Positions 24,812 to 33,179 of a DNA stretch of 64,000 nt are shown here, piece by piece. The position numbers and the translations under genes were made by a program. Under the pieces are notes generated by a model. It did not search any database and was not told where the DNA came from. It saw nothing but the letters and a program-made list of their open reading frames with translations. Origin of the DNA: Candidatus Methanoplasma cognatum (lineage in GTDB: Archaea; Thermoplasmatota; Thermoplasmata; Methanomassiliicoccales; Methanomethylophilaceae); contig WRLM01000002.1 in NCBI GenBank assembly GCA_009777615.1, positions 1 to 64,000 of the forward strand, given 5' to 3'. Positions within the stretch are counted from its first letter, which is position 1, and every line of letters begins with the position of its first letter.

Positions 24812-26134
24812 TCACGTACGTCTATTGACGAAATCAACGGGCTGCTCCGCCCCCATCCTCTTAAGCGGCTTCGACAGGTGCCTGCGGGCGGAGGTGGGCG
24901 GCTCGTACCAGCCCTCCCTCACCCATCTTACCGCTTTTTTGAGATCGGGTTGCTGGGCGGACGTATGGCATTTCCTGCAGCGGTACCCTTTGCCCCTGCC
25001 AAGGGATTCCATTGTCCTGCCGCAGCCGGCGCATATCGGATTTGAGATCTTCTCATACCTTTCGGCAACGGATATCACCCGCACCTTCTCCGCATTCAGG
25101 GTCCTCGGCTCCTCTCTGAGCTCCCCCATCACTCCAATTACATCCCCCTCCGAAAGATTATCGAAGAGATATCGGAACTCCTTTGAAGGCTCGTATGCCC
25201 CGACGGTCATCCTCCCGTTCACGGTATCGATCTCGGTAAGAACGTGCCCGCCTGCTATGTGCCCGCTTTTTACTACCTTCCCTTTGACATAGTATGAACG
25301 GTTCGGAATCAATTCCGCCTGGCCGCGCATTATGTGGTCGTCCGTTCCCTGATTAGTTAGGAAGATCATCCACCGTTCCGTCTCTTCGCTCCTGACCATA
25401 TCTTTTCCGATCATAAGGTCCGAGACATTGTCCCCCCGAAGCCCGTACATCACCGGACAGGGAGTCGCCGGTACCATCGCGACCTTCCGCGCCCTTTCCT
25501 CCCAGCTGTTGAATGTGGAAGGAATTGAGAGATCTACATCCCTGATGGAAAGCGAATCGAAGACGCGCTCGGTCCCCCATCTCTCCCTGGGTCTGTATGT
25601 CAGGATCTCATAGGTGCTGTCCCGAGGCCTCCACGCCATCCCGCAGACCGCACCGATCGTGCCGCGGCCGCATCCTCTCTCATATTTGAACGCGCCGATC
25701 CTCCGGATCTCATCATCGGCGGCGCTCTTGTCCAATATAGACCTGACCCCTTTCCAATACATCGACTGGGACGGCTTCTTTCTGCTCACCGCGAGTCCCG
25801 GGTCCGAATCTGGCTCGCTGTTCCTTTCTATCAGGGGGATGAGCCTTTCCAGGATCCGGTTCTCATCCGGTTCATACGCCGCGGCGCTTTTGAAACAGAA
25901 GATGTCCTCCCCCGCGACGCTGCCGGCATGTATCTTCTCGCCCCTGCCTCTTCCGAACCTCATCACAAGGGAGCCATTACCCCTGGTCTTCCAGGGGACC
26001 GCCGGATTGAGTCTGACGATGCGGGGATATCCTATCATATCCAGGTCCCCGCAGAGCTCGGATATCATCTCTGTTGCAAGGAATGTGGTGCAATTGCCGC
26101 TGACCGAATCCGTATCGTCGACCGCAATGTACAT
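24812..26134 (-). CDS. tiaS: tRNA(Ile2) 2-agmatinylcytidine synthetase TiaS
   Basis: 440 residues starting MYIAVDDTDSVSGNCTTFLA, the signature of TiaS. It continues with MIGYPRIVRLNPAVPWKTRGNGS, GCGRGTIGAVCGMAWRP, TYEILTYRPRERWGTERVFD and an OB-fold region (YYVKGKVVKSGHIAGGHVL). A C-terminal zinc ribbon (CAGCGRTM...YRCRKCH) ends the protein. TiaS attaches agmatine to the wobble cytidine of tRNA-Ile(CAU) so that it reads AUA codons and not AUG; it is specific to archaea and essential. It follows the small OB-like protein on the same strand, 29 bp away. Confidence 0.92.
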   Translation of the reverse strand: MYIAVDDTDSVSGNCTTFLATEMISELCGDLDMIGYPRIVRLNPAVPWKTRGNGSLVMRFGRGRGEKIHAGSVAGEDIFCFKSAAAYEPDENRILERLIPLIERNSEPDSDPGLAVSRKKPSQSMYWKGVRSILDKSAADDEIRRIGAFKYERGCGRGTIGAVCGMAWRPRDSTYEILTYRPRERWGTERVFDSLSIRDVDLSIPSTFNSWEERARKVAMVPATPCPVMYGLRGDNVSDLMIGKDMVRSEETERWMIFLTNQGTDDHIMRGQAELIPNRSYYVKGKVVKSGHIAGGHVLTEIDTVNGRMTVGAYEPSKEFRYLFDNLSEGDVIGVMGELREEPRTLNAEKVRVISVAERYEKISNPICAGCGRTMESLGRGKGYRCRKCHTSAQQPDLKKAVRWVREGWYEPPTSARRHLSKPLKRMGAEQPVDFVNRRT

Positions 26135-26163
26135 GCTTGGTCATCCTTCAATTACGATATAAT

Positions 26164-26457
26164 TCATTCTGAGACAATCCTCATTGAGTTGACGAAAAAT
26201 ATGCTTCCGTCATCCGAGGCCGTTCCTTTGATGGAATATACAAAATACTCTGTCGGTTCGGTGCGGGAGAAACATTTCATCTTACCGCCCCGGCTATCTT
26301 CCAGAAAGAAAGTGAAACCGTTCTGGGTCTCTTTTATTTCATAGGCTATGCCAACTATGCTATTGTCTTCCGGCTCCCCCCGGTCGACGAACACCGCGGC
26401 CAAGATAATAAAAGAGACTGAGATGCACAGCAATGAATACCTGTCAAATATTTTCAT
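26164..26457 (-). CDS. Small exported or membrane-anchored OB-like protein
   Basis: 97 residues. An N-terminal hydrophobic stretch (about 7-25, SLLCISVSFIILAAVFV) acts as a signal or anchor; the rest is beta-rich with SIVGIAYEIKETQNGFTFFLEDSRGGKMKCF and TEYFVYSIKGTASDDGSIFFVNSM, which resembles a short OB-fold (compare the IIGMIYEKKETKNGHTTLLLED stretch in the PolD small subunit at 42.3 kb). An OB domain bound for the cell exterior is unusual; the function is unknown. It precedes tiaS and borders the origin region. Confidence 0.6.
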   Translation of the reverse strand: MKIFDRYSLLCISVSFIILAAVFVDRGEPEDNSIVGIAYEIKETQNGFTFFLEDSRGGKMKCFSRTEPTEYFVYSIKGTASDDGSIFFVNSMRIVSE

Positions 26458-26518
26458 ACTGTGATTATATTCCCTGTGGATTTTAAGATTGTAATTACAG
26501 TTATATTACATTCTCCGA

Positions 26519-26547
26519 ACGCCCCCGCCCCCCTATTTCCAGTGGAA
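26519..26547 (-). promoter_or_regulatory. Origin recognition box (ORB)-like element 1
   Basis: Read on the minus strand it is TTCCACTGGAAATAGGGG followed by GGCGGGGGCGT. The TNCASTGGAAA core plus a downstream G-string is the archaeal ORB pattern bound by Orc1/Cdc6. All 29 nt recur exactly, inverted, at 28087-28115. Confidence 0.7.
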
Positions 26548-26608
26548 CATCTTTTGAATGTCAAAGTTAGATCAGTATATCAAAATTAAGAAGAGGTTTG
26601 TTTTCTTT

Positions 26609-26695
26609 TCAGAAAAATGTACCTATTGCCCAGATAAGTAATATGAATGCGGCTATGCCGAGAATGCAAGCGCCTATGACCAACCATCCTTTCAT
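26609..26695 (-). CDS. 28-residue single-helix membrane protein
   Basis: A very short gene: ATG at 26695, stop at 26611-26609, product MKGWLVIGACILGIAAFILL plus IWAIGTFF. One transmembrane helix fills nearly the whole chain. Support for translation is unusually good for its size: AAAAGGAG lies 8 nt before the ATG and a TATA-like GAAAATATAAC just upstream of that. The function is unknown. It lies inside the proposed origin between the ORB and orc1 and is on the opposite strand to orc1. Confidence 0.6.
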   Translation of the reverse strand: MKGWLVIGACILGIAAFILLIWAIGTFF

Positions 26696-26839
26696 CTGAA
26701 TTCTCCTTTTTTAAGTTATATTTTCACCTAATACAATCTACCTATAAATTAACATATACTAAGGTTCCGGAAACTCTCAGAAGAAACTATTATAACAGCC
26801 TTCTTTGTATGTAGTAGGGCTTTGGGGGAGAGGATGTAA

Positions 26840-28066
26840 ATGGGGATATTCGACGATTCAAAAAACAAAAGGAACGTTCTCATAAAGGACAGAAGCATCC
26901 TTCAGACAACGTACATACCTGATCAGCTTCCCCACAGAGAGAATGAGATAAGCAATATTGTCGATATAATAACCCCTTCACTCTATAAGAACAGACCATC
27001 CAACATATTCCTTACGGGGAAGACCGGGACAGGAAAAACGGCAGTTCTGCATTATATCGGAAAAGAATTGAAGAAAGCTGATCCTGAAGAAGAAAATTGC
27101 AGTTTTGTCTATGTGAATTGTGAGATCGTTGACAATTCATATGCAATCCTTTTCAATATTTCCAATCAGATAATCAAAGACCAGAATAATAGGATACCTT
27201 TCACAGGATGGAGTTTGGATAGGGTCTATGATACAATAATACAATACGTTGATGAACGTAATAAAGTGCTGATAATTGTTTTAGATGAGATAGACAGGGT
27301 CCTTCAGAAAAGCGGGGATGATATATTCTATTTCCTGACAACAATGAATGAAGTACTAAAGAATTCAAAGATATCAATAATCGGAGTTACTAACAATACA
27401 AAATTCATGGAACTTATATCTCCGAAGATAAAAAGCAGACTTGGGGAAGAGAAAATAGTATTCTCCCCATATAATGCAGAACAGTTACAAGATATTCTTA
27501 AAGGAAGGGCCAAACTCGCGTTTGAACCGGGAGTAATGGAGGATGGAGTGATCCCGTATTGCGCAGCGTTATCGGCTCAGGATTCCGGCGACGCAAGAAA
27601 AGCATTGGATCTTCTCAGAGTCTCGGCGGAGATCGCTGAAAGAAATGGGGATATATCCATTACGGAAGCTCATGTCAAATCCGCAAGGAACAGAATAGAG
27701 ATGGATGCTGTGGTGGAAGTGATAAAGACACTCCCCGCTCAGTCAAAGATAGTATTGAGAAGTATAATAGAGAATCATGAAAGAAAGGATACGGCTGTGA
27801 TAACAGGCGATGTCTATTCTGTCTATAAGGAAATATGTAATATATTGAGCTTCAACACCTTAAAAGAAAAAAGGGTTGCGGATCTTATATCTGAGTTGGA
27901 TATGCTTGGAATAATACACGCAAGGGTCAAGTCTTTCGGAAGGAACGGAAGGACCAGGGAGATAGAGCTCAACATCAATAAAGAAATTATTGAATTCATA
28001 ATGAAAGACGAGCTTTTCGAGCCATTGCTGAAACATAAACAGATCAAACAGACCAAGCTATTGTGA
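26840..28066 (+). CDS. Origin recognition protein Orc1/Cdc6
   Basis: 408 residues, with an ATG preceded by GGGGGAGAGGATGTAA. AAA+ ATPase core: Walker A GKTGTGKT (60-67), Walker B IIVLDEIDRV (about 144-153), sensor 1 IIGVTNN, and an arginine-finger region KSRLGEE. The helical lid has DSGDARKALDLLR, and a C-terminal winged helix (about 290-390) carries the DNA-binding wing. It recognises ORBs and loads MCM. The gene is distinctly more A+T-rich, with A/T-ending codons, than most genes around it; this could reflect an origin-linked paralogue or later acquisition. It is convergent with the signal peptidase gene, 2 bp apart. ORB-like boxes lie on both sides. Confidence 0.93.
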   Translation: MGIFDDSKNKRNVLIKDRSILQTTYIPDQLPHRENEISNIVDIITPSLYKNRPSNIFLTGKTGTGKTAVLHYIGKELKKADPEEENCSFVYVNCEIVDNSYAILFNISNQIIKDQNNRIPFTGWSLDRVYDTIIQYVDERNKVLIIVLDEIDRVLQKSGDDIFYFLTTMNEVLKNSKISIIGVTNNTKFMELISPKIKSRLGEEKIVFSPYNAEQLQDILKGRAKLAFEPGVMEDGVIPYCAALSAQDSGDARKALDLLRVSAEIAERNGDISITEAHVKSARNRIEMDAVVEVIKTLPAQSKIVLRSIIENHERKDTAVITGDVYSVYKEICNILSFNTLKEKRVADLISELDMLGIIHARVKSFGRNGRTREIELNINKEIIEFIMKDELFEPLLKHKQIKQTKLL

Positions 28067-28068
28067 TG

Positions 28069-28935
28069 TTATTCATCATCTTCATCTTCCACTGGAAATA
28101 GGGGGGCGGGGGCGTATAGTTCTTCGTTCATTTCTTTTCTGTATTTCCAGAAAAATCTGTAATCAAAAAGGAAACTTATACCGATAATAAGGAACAATAC
28201 AAGCAGAGAGGCGGCGGTGAGGTTGGGTATCGTATTGGGAACCCATCTTTCCAGAGCATCTTTATTATCATTTAAGATCATTTTGAACGCCCCCACCCAA
28301 GGCACCTCTATCCATGCGACCGATCTTATCTGTTCGTATGATATCAGGCCGTTCACCCCGCTTACGCTGGCCGGCTGGTCGAATCCCGGGTTGTTGTCCC
28401 CCATAGTAATATATCCGCTGGCTGGTTTGACGCTCACAAGCGTGTTTAGATCCAAGGCAGCATATATCGTGTTGGTGTAACCCATATTCGTCAAAGAAAG
28501 CCACCCGGACAGTTTATTGTAATCATCACCGCTTGCGCAGGACCAGAGATCCGAGGGGTAGTCTTTCAGACTGGGGGCGCTCCAGGTGCCGTCGCCGTTA
28601 TAATCGAGCCAGAGGATGGCCCTATGTATTATGGGATTGCCGGTATCCCGGCCGTAGATTATGACATCGCCGTAATTGCCGAACTTCTTGTATCCTGTTT
28701 TGTAACCGTCGACGAATGTCCGGATATCGACCTTATCTTTACTCTTAAGGATGACCACGTCCCCGGTGTCAATGATACCGATCTCCGACCCTATCCCGTG
28801 CTGCATGCTTCCGGATTCGATGACCGTCTGAAAAGGGCTGACGCCCGAGGCCGTGGAGACGCCGACGAAAGCGACGGCTACGATGATGACCGCGGCGATG
28901 ACCACGATTACTGCATGCTTGACATCCTTGTCCAC
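28069..28935 (-). CDS. Signal peptidase I of the archaeal/ER (S26B, Sec11-like) type
   Basis: 288 residues. An N-terminal membrane anchor (about 8-28) precedes the catalytic Ser43 in ESGSMQHG. The second catalytic residue is His104 (GNPIIHRAI), as in Sec11-type enzymes, which use His where bacterial enzymes use Lys. GYITMGDNNPGFD supplies the Asp residues (Asp180, Asp186). A second transmembrane helix (about 240-262) and an acidic tail follow. The enzyme removes signal peptides at the outer membrane face, relevant to the many exported proteins nearby. The last 15 codons contain the second ORB-like element. Its promoter, ATTATTATTATATATTG, lies around 28950-28970. Confidence 0.88.
   Translation of the reverse strand: MDKDVKHAVIVVIAAVIIVAVAFVGVSTASGVSPFQTVIESGSMQHGIGSEIGIIDTGDVVILKSKDKVDIRTFVDGYKTGYKKFGNYGDVIIYGRDTGNPIIHRAILWLDYNGDGTWSAPSLKDYPSDLWSCASGDDYNKLSGWLSLTNMGYTNTIYAALDLNTLVSVKPASGYITMGDNNPGFDQPASVSGVNGLISYEQIRSVAWIEVPWVGAFKMILNDNKDALERWVPNTIPNLTAASLLVLFLIIGISFLFDYRFFWKYRKEMNEELYAPAPLFPVEDEDDE
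28087..28115 (+). promoter_or_regulatory. ORB-like element 2, inside the signal peptidase coding end
   Basis: TTCCACTGGAAATAGGGG plus GGCGGGGGCGT on the plus strand, identical over 29 nt to the inverse of 26519-26547. It lies in the codons for YAPAPLFPVE of the signal peptidase, so the sequence does double duty. The two boxes point away from each other across orc1. Confidence 0.7.
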
Positions 28936-29137
28936 ATCTGGAGTATGTGTCTTGATTATTATTATATATTGTCTGTCGGTCCTTCCATGACAGGATAAAG
29001 CGGTCCGCTGACATCATTCCAAAATTTGCCTAGTAAAAAAGTTTTGTGAGGAGGTCATCCGCCTCTTCGATCCGGATATCTATGCGGGTAATAGATAGTT
29101 CTTTCCCGAAAGTATGCAGATGATCTCCTCTTTGGGT
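28936..29137. other. Short intergenic stretch
   Basis: It holds the signal peptidase promoter on the right flank of 28935 and the 3' region of the propeller protein. I see no gene or strong terminator here. Confidence 0.5.
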
Positions 29138-32095
29138 TTATCCTCCGGTTGCGTATTTCACTATGATCGCTTCTAGTGAGCCATTTCCTGCAATACCTGT
29201 CCAATCGCCGCTGTCAAAGGACCCCGGACTTGAAAACCCCACAGCGACAATGCCGTCGGACACGGCAGTCACCGATAAAAATTCATCCCGACTGACACCG
29301 CCGAAGTTCTCCTTCCACACGACATCGCCGTTATCATCATATTTAACGATAATTGCATTATATATGCCTCCAATGCCCGCCCAGTCGCCATTGATTAATG
29401 TTTGTGAATACCCAACGGCGACAACGCCATCAGACACTGCCGTCACTTCGTAATAATAATCGGCACCGGACCCGCCGAAGTTCTTCGCCCAAACCACGTC
29501 GCCGTTGTTGTCATACTTCACGATGAATGCATCGTAACTACCCTTCCCCGCAACGTTCGTCCAATCTCCGTTACCGAAGGACCCTGGATACGAGGACCCT
29601 GTGGCGATAACGCCGTCGGATACCGTCGTCACTGAGTAATAATAGTCATTGTCCGACCCGCCGAAGCTCTTCGCCCACACCACGTCGCCGTTGTTGTCAT
29701 ACTTCACGATGATCGCATCAACGCCGCCTTTTCCCGCGACGCTGGTCCAATCGCCATTGCCGAAGGAACTGTTGTCTGAATACCCCACGGCGACAAATCC
29801 GCCGGATACCGCCGTTACAGATTCATAATAATCGTAGCCGGACCCGCCGAAGTTATTCTTCCATATCACATCGCCATTGTTGTCAAACTTCACGATGAAC
29901 GCATCGTAGCCGCCCTTCCACGTGAGGCCGGTCCAATCTCCGTTGCCGAATCCGTAAGAATACCCCACGGCGACAAACCCGCCGGGAACCGTTATCACGG
30001 AATTACAGTAATCACTGTCCGATCCGCCGAAGTTCTTCGCCCAAACCACGTCGCCGTTGTTGTCATACTTCACGATGATTGCATCAGTGTGGCCTTTCCC
30101 CGCGACACCCGCCCAGTCGCCGCTGCCGAATGAACCAGGATCCGAATGCCCCACGGCGATAACGCCATCAGATACCGCAGTCACTGCATAATAGGAGTCA
30201 TTTCCAGGCCCGCCGAAGTTATTCTTCCACACCACATCGCCGTTGTTGTCATACTTCACGATGATCGCATCGTAACTACCATTCCCCGTGGCATCTGCCC
30301 AGTCACCGCTGCCGAATGCGCTTGAACGCCCAACGGCGACGATGCCATCGGATACAGTAGTTACTGACTCATAATAGTCCATACCATGCCCGCCAAAGTT
30401 CCATTTGCCCTCGATGGGAATCGTAACAACGCCCGCCACGCTTATGGTGAAGTCCTTTGTGAAGTTTACTCCAAGCGCGGAGCCGTTTGCGATTGTCGCC
30501 GTCACGACAACTGTGCCTGATGCGGCTGCGGATAACACATTTCCGCTGATGGAGGCACCAGTCATTCCCGCATCCTTAACAGACCATACTATGGTCTGGT
30601 TCGTAGCGTTGGATGGAACAACTGTTCCCGCTAGGGTCAATGGTGTTCCGACCGTGGCTGTCGAAGGCACCCCGGTTATGTCCGTGACAGGAACCAGAAT
30701 AGTTGCACTATACTTCACGACGATTGCATCCTGGACGCCATTTCCTGCAACACCTGCCCAATCGCCGTTGCCGAAGGACCCCGGACTTGAAAACCCAACA
30801 GCGACAACGCTGTCAGGCACCGCTGTCACAGAGAAATAATGGTCCTCTGAAGATCCGCCGAAGTTCTTCGCCCACACAACGTCGCCGTTGTTGTCATACT
30901 TCACGATGATCGCATCTTTGTCGCCTTTTCCCGTAACGCTGGCCAAGTCACCGCTACCGAATGATTCAGGTTGTGAATACCCCACGGCGACAATGCCGTC
31001 AGGCACTGCCGTCACAGATTCAAAGTAATCGATGCCAGATCCGCCGAAGTTCTTCGCCCAAACCACGTCGCCGTTGTTGTCATACTTCACGATGATCGCA
31101 TCTTTGTCGCCTTTTCCCGTAACGCTGGCCAAGTCACCGCTACCGAATGAATCAGGATATGCTTGTCCCACGGCGACAAAGCCGCCAGGTACTGCCGTCA
31201 CAGATTCAAAAGACTCTGCACTAGCTCCGCCGAAGTTCTTCTTCCACACAACGTCGCCGTTGTTGTCATACTTCACGACGATTGCATCATTGCTACCTTT
31301 TCCGGTCACACCTGACCAATCGCCGACGCCGAAGGACCCCTGACTTGAATACCCAACAGCAACAACGCCGCCAGGTACTGCCGTCACCGAGTAATACATG
31401 TTATTCTTCATGTCGCCGGAGTTCTTCGCCCACACAACGTCGCCGTTGTTGTCATACTTCACGATGATTCCGTCAACGTTGCCCTTGCTCGCGACGCCTG
31501 CCCAATCGCCGTTGCCGAACGAATTTCCACTCGAATATCCCACGGCGACAACGCCGTCAGACACCGCTACCACAGAGTAATAGCGATCATCATGAGATCC
31601 GCCGAAGTTCTTCGCCCACACCACGTCGCCGTTGTTGTCATACTTCACGACGATCGCGTCAACGTTGCCCTTGCCGGTCACGCCCGCCCAATCGCCGTTG
31701 CCGAATGAATTTCCACTTGAGTATCCCACGGCGACAAAGCCGTCGGATACCGCGGTCACAGATTCAAAGTAATCGGTGCCAGATCCGCCGAAGTTCTTCG
31801 CCCACACAACGTCGTCGTCGTTGTCATACTTCACGATGGTCGCGTCAATGTCACCCTTGCCGGTCACGCCCGCCCAATCGCCGTTGCCGAATGCATATGT
31901 GTGTCCCACAGCGACAAACCCATCAGATGCTGCTGTTACTGATTTATAAAAATCATAACTTGACCCGCCAAAATTTTGTGCGTTTATTTCGAGATCGTTA
32001 CCATCTCCATCCGCTGAAAAAGCGATGGCAGGTATGGTAACAACCACTAATGCCAATAGCACTGTAAGTGCCAAAATACCCTTTTTGTTTTTCAT
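29138..32095 (-). CDS. Exported protein of 7 + 7 propeller-type repeats around an Ig-like domain
   Basis: 985 residues with an AAGGAGGGGG ribosome site before the ATG and a signal peptide (about 1-28, GILALTVLLALVVVTIPAIA). Fourteen repeats of about 60-65 residues follow the pattern NFGGSGxDYYxSVTAVSDG, then AVGYS...FGNGDWAGVTGKG, then DAIIVKYDNNGDVVW. I count seven before and seven after a single bacterial-Ig-like (Big-type) domain at about residues 480-570 (VPVTDITGVPSTATVGTPL, then WSVKDAG). Seven blades each would close two beta-propellers (inference). A C-terminal anchor is not visible, so it is probably secreted or bound through other surface proteins. Repeats are very similar at the DNA level, which predicts copy-number change. 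Confidence 0.85.
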   Translation of the reverse strand: MKNKKGILALTVLLALVVVTIPAIAFSADGDGNDLEINAQNFGGSSYDFYKSVTAASDGFVAVGHTYAFGNGDWAGVTGKGDIDATIVKYDNDDDVVWAKNFGGSGTDYFESVTAVSDGFVAVGYSSGNSFGNGDWAGVTGKGNVDAIVVKYDNNGDVVWAKNFGGSHDDRYYSVVAVSDGVVAVGYSSGNSFGNGDWAGVASKGNVDGIIVKYDNNGDVVWAKNSGDMKNNMYYSVTAVPGGVVAVGYSSQGSFGVGDWSGVTGKGSNDAIVVKYDNNGDVVWKKNFGGASAESFESVTAVPGGFVAVGQAYPDSFGSGDLASVTGKGDKDAIIVKYDNNGDVVWAKNFGGSGIDYFESVTAVPDGIVAVGYSQPESFGSGDLASVTGKGDKDAIIVKYDNNGDVVWAKNFGGSSEDHYFSVTAVPDSVVAVGFSSPGSFGNGDWAGVAGNGVQDAIVVKYSATILVPVTDITGVPSTATVGTPLTLAGTVVPSNATNQTIVWSVKDAGMTGASISGNVLSAAASGTVVVTATIANGSALGVNFTKDFTISVAGVVTIPIEGKWNFGGHGMDYYESVTTVSDGIVAVGRSSAFGSGDWADATGNGSYDAIIVKYDNNGDVVWKNNFGGPGNDSYYAVTAVSDGVIAVGHSDPGSFGSGDWAGVAGKGHTDAIIVKYDNNGDVVWAKNFGGSDSDYCNSVITVPGGFVAVGYSYGFGNGDWTGLTWKGGYDAFIVKFDNNGDVIWKNNFGGSGYDYYESVTAVSGGFVAVGYSDNSSFGNGDWTSVAGKGGVDAIIVKYDNNGDVVWAKSFGGSDNDYYYSVTTVSDGVIATGSSYPGSFGNGDWTNVAGKGSYDAFIVKYDNNGDVVWAKNFGGSGADYYYEVTAVSDGVVAVGYSQTLINGDWAGIGGIYNAIIVKYDDNGDVVWKENFGGVSRDEFLSVTAVSDGIVAVGFSSPGSFDSGDWTGIAGNGSLEAIIVKYATGG
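29170..32000 (-). repeat. Tandem repeat tract of about 190-bp units in the propeller gene
   Basis: Units are nearly identical over long stretches; for example CCGTTGTTGTCATACTTCAC recurs in most units on the plus strand. The array is split by the Ig-like domain coding segment (about 30410-30700). High DNA identity between units suggests ongoing homogenisation or slippage. Confidence 0.8.
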
Positions 32096-32185
32096 TTTTA
32101 ACCCCCTCCTTTAGGGTCACTTTAAATATGATTCTATATAGTATATATAGCGGCACGTTCCGCTCTCCGGACGCCTCCGCCAAGC

Positions 32186-32195
32186 GGGGGGGGGG
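32186..32195. repeat. Ten-G homopolymer in a divergent promoter region
   Basis: A run of ten G between the propeller gene (start 32095) and the dCMP deaminase (start 32298). It lies about 90 bp upstream of the propeller start, just before its TATA-like TATATATACTATATAG (about 32132-32147). Such tracts slip easily and can switch surface genes. Confidence 0.6.
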
Positions 32196-32297
32196 CGAGA
32201 GAAAATGAAAAACGGAACCCTTCATCCGACCGGTGAAGCCCCTCGGAACAAGATCGCCGGGTTATAATTATAAAAAGGTAAAGCCATACTCCAAGGC

Positions 32298-32768
32298 ATG
32301 GACAGGCCCTCCAATGATGAGTATTTCATGAGCATGGCCGAACTTGCCGCACAGAGGTCGACATGCGTAAGGAGGAGGGTCGGGGCGGTCATCGTGAAGG
32401 ATAAGCATGTTCTTTCCACAGGATACAACGGATCGCCCAAGGGCACAAGGCACTGCGAGGACCTCGGGTGCATAAGGGAGCAGCTGAACATACCGTCTGG
32501 CACAAGGCATGAATTGTGCAGGGGGGTGCACGCCGAACAGAACGCCGTTGCGCAGGCGGCGTACTTCGGAGTAAGCGTTAAAGATGCCACCATTTACACA
32601 ACAACGTTCCCATGTTCCATGTGCACAAAGATACTTATCAATTCCGGAATAGTCGAAGTAGTTTACAAGACTGGGTATGTGGATGATCTGTCAAAGGATC
32701 TTCTTTCCGAGACCAAGATAAAGGTCCGCTGTTTCCCGGAAACGGCCGGATGCTCCCCATTGGGGTAA
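32298..32768 (+). CDS. dCMP deaminase-family protein (ComEB-like)
   Basis: 156 residues with the zinc-dependent cytidine deaminase motifs: HAE (His78, Glu80 in GVHAEQNA) and PCSMC (Cys106, Cys109). The larger insert of the dCMP deaminase group ([20 protein letters not shown]) includes extra Cys/His that can bind a second metal. It converts dCMP to dUMP, feeding dTMP synthesis. The start follows a TATA-like TATAATTATAAAAAG about 30 bp earlier, consistent with a leaderless or short-leader mRNA. It precedes the ATP synthase operon by about 80 bp but has its own promoter. Confidence 0.88.
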   Translation: MDRPSNDEYFMSMAELAAQRSTCVRRRVGAVIVKDKHVLSTGYNGSPKGTRHCEDLGCIREQLNIPSGTRHELCRGVHAEQNAVAQAAYFGVSVKDATIYTTTFPCSMCTKILINSGIVEVVYKTGYVDDLSKDLLSETKIKVRCFPETAGCSPLG

Positions 32769-32846
32769 AGCCTCCCCGATCGGACAATTACGCTTAAGTA
32801 TAACCACTCAATACCAATGGACGACAAATGAGTCGGGGAGTGTAAA

Positions 32847-33179
32847 TTGAGCCGAACTGACATACTTTCGGAAATAAAGAAGGCTGAAGCGGCGGCTGAC
32901 GCCAAGGTCGAAAAGGCCGAGGCAGACAAAAAAGCAGCTATCGCAGAGGCCCGCAGAGATTCTGTGAAGAGAATTCAAGATGCTGAGGCAGAGATGCGCA
33001 GCAGCCACGAATCCGCAGTCGCGGATGAGCAGAGGTCGCTTAATGAAAAGAGGGAGGAACTTCTTGCCGCCGGTGAGAACGAGGCCAAATCCATTGAGAA
33101 ATCTTCTGCCAAAAAGATCAAAGAAGTGAATGAATTTCTAATCGAAAAATTCGAGAGGACCATAAATGTCACTTCCTGA
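32847..33179 (+). CDS. ahaH: A1AO-ATP synthase subunit H
   Basis: 110 residues from a TTG start with GGGGAGTG upstream; no ATG fits. Almost the whole chain (about 5-100) is a charged Ala/Glu/Lys coiled coil (EIKKAEAAADAKVEKAEADK), matching subunit H, which pairs with subunit E in the peripheral stalks. It is the first gene of the operon; the TATA-like CTTAAGTATAACC (about 32791-32803) is the likely promoter for all ten genes. Overlaps the next gene by 14 bp. Confidence 0.85.
   Translation: MSRTDILSEIKKAEAAADAKVEKAEADKKAAIAEARRDSVKRIQDAEAEMRSSHESAVADEQRSLNEKREELLAAGENEAKSIEKSSAKKIKEVNEFLIEKFERTINVTS

Larger units (their letters stand above)
26458..26839. other. Probable replication origin region
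   Basis: The AT-rich intergenic region directly before orc1/cdc6 holds an origin-recognition-box-like element (26519-26547), a small membrane-protein gene (26609-26695) and a very AT-rich stretch (about 26700-26765, with CTATAAATTAACATATACT) suited to unwinding. A weaker TTCCGGAAAC at 26766-26775 may be a degenerate box. An exact inverted copy of the first box lies beyond the other end of orc1 (28087-28115). Gene directions diverge around this point. This is an inference from known archaeal origin layout. Confidence 0.65.
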
